Source: Deltaproteobacteria bacterium
GTDB lineage: Bacteria > Desulfobacterota > Desulfuromonadia > Desulfuromonadales > BM103
Assembly (NCBI GenBank): GCA_024279915.1
Contig: JAJRRB010000032.1
Span: forward strand, 1-64,000
Reading direction: 5' to 3'
Length of the DNA: 64,000 nucleotides
Shown here piece after piece: positions 60,320 to 64,000 of the stretch (its first letter is position 1; each line of letters begins with the position of its first letter). The position numbers and the translations under genes are program-made. The notes below the pieces were generated by a model. The model did not search any database, was not told where the DNA came from, and saw only the letters and a list, made by a program, of their open reading frames with translations.

Positions 60320-61735
60320 ATGTCAGCCGAACAGCCACACAGCTTTATGCACAGTGTCAAACGGATGTACGATTTCGCCGTTTCAAAAATGGACTTACCG
60401 ACAGGGATTGCTGAACTGTTGGGCGAATGCCGTACCGTTTATCAGGTTCGCTTTCAGGTCAAAATAAATGGTGAATATCAGGTATTCAAAGGCTGGCGTG
60501 CCACCCACAGTGAACACCAGCTACCAGCTAAGGGTGGCATCCGGTTTGCCACCGAAGTTAACCAGGATGAAGTCGAAGCATTGGCTGCCCTGATGACCTT
60601 CAAGTGCGCGGTGGTTAATGTCCCCTTTGGTGGTTCCAAGGGTGGTCTTTGCATCGATCCGCGGGCCTACAGTCGCGAGGACCTCGATATGATTACCCGC
60701 CGTTTTGCCCTGGAGCTGGAGAAAAAGGGGTATCTGAGCCCCGCTCTGAATGTGCCGGCTCCAGATATGGGGACTGGCCCACGAGAAATGGCCCTCATGG
60801 CTGATATCTACCGGACACTGCATCCTGGTGATATTGATGCAGCGGCATGCATCACCGGGAAACCGCCCGAGATGGGGGGAGTAGAAGGTAGGACCGAAGC
60901 CACCGGGCGTGGAGTGCAGTATGCCATGCAGGAATTTTTCCGTCATTCAGAGGATATTGCCGCTGCTAGCTTGTCTCCTGGTCTGACCGGAAAACGTGTA
61001 GTTGTCCAAGGCCTTGGTAATGTTGGTTACCATGCTGCCAAGTTCCTTGAGGAAGAAGACGGTTGCCTGATTATCGGTATCATTGAACGTGACGGCGGCC
61101 TTTGGAGTGAAAAAGGTCTTAATGTCGAAAGTGTCTTTGCCTATCTGCAGGAGCACGGTGGCGTCAAGGGCTACCCTGATGCCGAATACGTTGCTGATGG
61201 TAATTCATTGCTCGAAGCAGATTGCGACATCCTGGTGCCGGCGGCACTTGAGAGCCAGATTCACGAAGGAAATGCTGAAAAAATCAAGGCCAACCTGATT
61301 GTTGAAGCTGCTAACGGCCCGGTTACAGCTGAGGCTGACGAAATCCTGCGTCAGCGCGGTAAGATTATCATCCCGGACATGTATGCCAATGCCGGTGGAG
61401 TAACAGTCTCTTATTTTGAATGGACTAAAAACCTGGCGCATATGCAGTTTGGTAAGATGGGCCGCCGTTTCATGCAGTCCAGAGCTGAATCAGCGGTAGA
61501 TGCTCTGGAACAGGTTATGGGTGACAAGTTCCCTGAAAAGCTTCGTCAGGGTTTTGAAAAGGAAGCCGACGAACTCAACCTGGTACGCTCGGGTCTGGAA
61601 GATACAATGTGCGAAGCTTATCAGGAGATTCGCGAGATCTGGCATTCTCGCGACGACGTGCCTGACCTGCGAACTGCAGCGTATATTCTGGCGATTGGCC
61701 GTGTAGCTCATTACTACACGGAGTATGCGCTTTGA
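60320..61735 (+). CDS. Glu/Leu/Phe/Val-type dehydrogenase (probably glutamate dehydrogenase)
   Basis: 471 residues from ATG 60320, with GGAG six bases before; ATG 60308 is in frame but would place that GGAG inside the gene. The substrate domain has FKCAVVNVPFGGSKGGL with the catalytic Lys and GGSKGG turn. The catalytic Asp is in APDMGTGPREM. The dinucleotide domain starts VVQGLGNVGYHAAKFL (GLGNVG). It oxidatively deaminates glutamate or aminates 2-oxoglutarate in the cytoplasm; a larger size (about 470) is typical of a subgroup. NAD or NADP preference cannot be judged safely. Lies between two antiporter genes. Confidence 0.88.
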   Translation: MSAEQPHSFMHSVKRMYDFAVSKMDLPTGIAELLGECRTVYQVRFQVKINGEYQVFKGWRATHSEHQLPAKGGIRFATEVNQDEVEALAALMTFKCAVVNVPFGGSKGGLCIDPRAYSREDLDMITRRFALELEKKGYLSPALNVPAPDMGTGPREMALMADIYRTLHPGDIDAAACITGKPPEMGGVEGRTEATGRGVQYAMQEFFRHSEDIAAASLSPGLTGKRVVVQGLGNVGYHAAKFLEEEDGCLIIGIIERDGGLWSEKGLNVESVFAYLQEHGGVKGYPDAEYVADGNSLLEADCDILVPAALESQIHEGNAEKIKANLIVEAANGPVTAEADEILRQRGKIIIPDMYANAGGVTVSYFEWTKNLAHMQFGKMGRRFMQSRAESAVDALEQVMGDKFPEKLRQGFEKEADELNLVRSGLEDTMCEAYQEIREIWHSRDDVPDLRTAAYILAIGRVAHYYTEYAL

Positions 61736-61771
61736 TACACCTATTAACGCACGACCACAAATCATAATCTT

Positions 61772-63372
61772 ATGGATCCCATATTTATCACGATAGCTTT
61801 TGTCCTCGGCTTCCTGGTCCGCCAGGTTGGCTTACCTCCGCTGGTCGGTTTCCTTGCGGCCGGGTTTGTGCTCAACGGCCTGGGTTTCGAAGGCGGGGAA
61901 ACGTTGCAAACCTTTGCCGATCTCGGCGTAACTCTGTTGCTTTGCTCAATCGGTCTCAAGCTTGACCTGAAAAGTCTCACCAAACCGGAGGTCTGGGCCG
62001 GTGCTTCGCTACACATGGCTATTACGGTTGCAGTCTTCAGCGTTGGGGTGTTCGGGCTCGGCATGGCCGGGCTACCGTTCTTTGTTGATTTAACCTTTTC
62101 CACGGCAATTCTGGTCGCTTTTGCACTGAGCTTCTCCAGTACCGTCTTTGCTGTTAAAATCCTCGAAGAGAAGGGCGAGATGGGGGCTATGCATGGTCGG
62201 GTCTCCATCGGTATCCTGATTATGCAGGATATCTTTGCCGTTCTTTTCCTGACTTTCTCCCTCGGCAAACTGCCGTCCTTCTGGGCAATCCTGATACCCG
62301 TTGCTCTCTGGGGACTGAAACCGGTCTTGTACCGTTTGATGAGTCGTAGCGGACATGGCGAATTACTGCTCATGTTTGGATTGTTCGCTGCACTGGTTGT
62401 TGGAGCGAGTGGCTTTGAACTGGTTGGACTCAAAGCTGATCTCGGTGCCTTGATCCTGGGAATCCTTCTGGCGGGACATGCAAAGAGCTCGGAGCTGTCA
62501 AAAACACTGCTTAGTCTCAAAGAGCTTCTGCTGGTTGGATTCTTCCTGAACATCGGCATGTCGGGTGCTCCGACTCTGGCGGCGGTCGGAGTGGCTGCTC
62601 TGCTGGTGCTTGTAGTCCCTCTGAAAGTTGCTCTCTTTTATATTCTTCTGACGCGGTTCAAGCTGAGGGCGCGTTCCTCGCTCCTCGGCTCGCTGAACCT
62701 CGCCAACTACAGCGAGTTCGGCCGCATTGTTGCCGCAGTGGGGGCCACGCAAGGCTGGCTGAGTCCGGAGTCGTTGGTGATCATTGCTCTGGCTCTTTCC
62801 GCGACCTTTGTCATCGCTTCACCACTGAATACTGCGGCTGACGTGCTCTACAGTAAATATCGCGAGCGGCTGTGTAAATTTGAGACCAATACACGACACC
62901 CGGATGATCAACCGATTGATCCTGGTGATGCAAGTATCGGCATTTTCGGCATGGGTCGGATCGGCACCATGGCCTATGATTTTATGCACGAGAAATACGG
63001 CAATACCGTTCTCGGTTTTGATTTCAATCCCGAGAAGGTCAAACAACATTGCGAAACAGGTCGTCGTGTTGTCTATGCAGATCCAACGGATCCGGATTTC
63101 TGGCCTCGTATTACACGACGGCAAGGACAATCGCGTATGATCTTACTGACCATGCCGAAACATCAGGCCAATCTGGCCGCAGTCCGGCATTTGGTGGAGA
63201 TCGGTTTTCAGGCAAGATCGCTGCGATCGCCAATTTCGATGACCATGTCACGGAATTGAAGGAAGCGGGAGCTGAGGCGGCTTTCAATTTTTACAACGAA
63301 GCCGGACTCGGCTTTGCCGAACATGCCCGGAAGATTCTCGAAGATCAGAAAGGGCACGAGTCCGAGTCATGA
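61772..63372 (+). pseudogene. CPA2 monovalent cation/proton antiporter (Kef/Ybal type) with one-base frameshift
   Basis: The frame from ATG 61772 encodes about a dozen helices (DPIFITIAFVLGFLVRQVGLPPLVGF, LVAFALSFSSTVFAVKIL, GLKADLGALILGILLAG) then a TrkA-N Rossmann domain (IGIFGMGRIGTMAYDF, GxGxxG) near 390. At about codon 480 the frame turns to nonsense and stops at 63259. The neighbouring frame continues naturally: GKIAAIANFDDHVTELKEAG...HARKILEDQKGHE to TGA 63372. One G missing from the GG at 63211-63212 (CAG-GGC) explains it. Without it only the last 54 residues of the regulatory domain are lost. Possibly a sequence error. The natural stop overlaps the K+ channel start. Confidence 0.8.
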
Positions 63373-64000
63373 AACTACACGTTCCTGGTATAAAAACCTT
63401 CATTCTGGGTCGTTACGGCAGTCTGTTGATGGTCTTGGTCTGTCTGATCATTTTTCAGCCCCTTGTTGAGACAATGGTCGGTCGGTTTCTTGTAGAGGTT
63501 TTGTTCGTTGTTGCTCTGCTTGCGGGTCTACGTGCCGTGCAAATTAAACGGGGATTGTTCCGTTTTGAAATGTATCTGATGATAGCCAGTATTTTGATCG
63601 GCTATTCCGGAACAGTACTGAATAACGATTTCTTGTTCAGTGTGGGTCTGGCCGGTGAATCTTTGTTCCTGGCTCTGGTCGCCATGATCATCTTGTCCGA
63701 CCTTTTTAAAGTTACGAAGGTGTCAGGGGATACCCTGGCTGGGGCTGTTTGCGTCTACCTGCTGATCGGCTTGATCTGGAGTTATCTCTACCTGCTGGTT
63801 GAAATATGTGTCCCGGGATCATTCTCCTTCACACAAGGGGATGCACGTCTGCAATTGTGGGTTGCAAAGGAGTTTTACCCCTTCTTCTATCTCAGTTTGG
63901 TCACCTTAACCACGGTTGGCTATGGCGACTTGTTGCCCGTTGGTACCATGGCAAGGACACTTGCCACTCTGGAGGGTATCCTGGGTCAGGTTTACCTGAC
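63369..64000 (+). CDS. Potassium channel protein (cut by window end)
   Basis: The ATG at 63369 overlaps the antiporter stop in the restored frame (ATGA), supporting a coupled operon. About 210 residues are visible. Three to four helices precede a pore: the selectivity filter TTVGYGD is at residues 181-187 with pore helix FYPFFYLSLVTL before it, and the following helix begins LATLEGILGQVYL at the window edge. This is the Ion_trans_2 (PF07885) pore domain. The preceding helices (AGESLFLALVAMIILSDLFKV) are family-like. The rest of the protein lies beyond the window. Confidence 0.85.
   Translation, partial: MKLHVPGIKTFILGRYGSLLMVLVCLIIFQPLVETMVGRFLVEVLFVVALLAGLRAVQIKRGLFRFEMYLMIASILIGYSGTVLNNDFLFSVGLAGESLFLALVAMIILSDLFKVTKVSGDTLAGAVCVYLLIGLIWSYLYLLVEICVPGSFSFTQGDARLQLWVAKEFYPFFYLSLVTLTTVGYGDLLPVGTMARTLATLEGILGQVYL

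Overview
The window looks like chromosomal DNA of an anaerobic or facultative Desulfuromonadales-type bacterium (Desulfobacterota, formerly Deltaproteobacteria). The grounds are a cytochrome b / Rieske / multihaem cytochrome operon, a reductive-dehalogenase-type locus, several lipid-transport (MCE) systems and many lipoproteins with Gram-negative signals. This placement is inferred from gene content, not from a marker-gene comparison. No transposase, integrase or CRISPR array was seen.

Layout: 0.4-7.6 kb holds a DUF3179 membrane protein and a complete tripartite RND efflux operon. 7.7-10.3 kb has a DUF481 outer-membrane protein, two decayed gene starts (sulfatase and SphA-like porin), a DUF3313 lipoprotein and a small secreted protein. 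10.4-14.6 kb encodes a bc-type complex: cytochrome b, Rieske protein and a haem-rich TPR cytochrome. 15 kb has tRNA-Gln and tRNA-Glu with promoter and terminator. 15.3-18.1 kb holds a TPR protein, a 45-residue membrane peptide and a WP-repeat protein. 18.2-20.9 kb is an mlaEFD phospholipid-transport operon; 21-25 kb has a periplasmic binding protein, an aminotransferase and a tRNA nucleotidyltransferase-like enzyme. A tRNA-Gly at 25.2 kb is followed by about 775 gene-free bases and a STAND (NB-ARC/TPR) ATPase.

29-32 kb carries a divergent GATE-domain transporter / Lrp regulator pair and lipoproteins; 32.3 kb a TAXI-type binding protein. 33.3-36.8 kb is a pqiA-pqiA-pqiB-pqiC operon. 36.9-39.9 kb has a frameshifted lipid A deacylase gene (pagL), a tight operon of TetR regulator, CBS protein with a HEPN-like RX4H motif, and HD hydrolase, and a divergent DUF2798 gene. 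40-46 kb has an L,D-transpeptidase and a three-gene retropepsin-like peptidase / inactive transglutaminase-7TM / ATP-grasp ligase set. 47.2-52.1 kb is a duplicated reductive dehalogenase cluster (rdhA, rdhB, rdhB-rdhC fusion, a 50-residue membrane peptide, second rdhA). 52.3-58.3 kb is a second RND pump, and 58.4-64 kb a cation-homeostasis group: Na+/H+ antiporter, glutamate dehydrogenase, a frameshifted CPA2 antiporter and a K+ channel running off the end.

The strongest items for follow-up are the rdh duplication with its fused RdhB-RdhC and KR-type Tat signal, the CBS-HEPN/HD operon, the peptidase/transglutaminase/ATP-grasp system, the STAND ATPase beside tRNA-Gly, and two single-base frameshifts that may be real or sequence errors.
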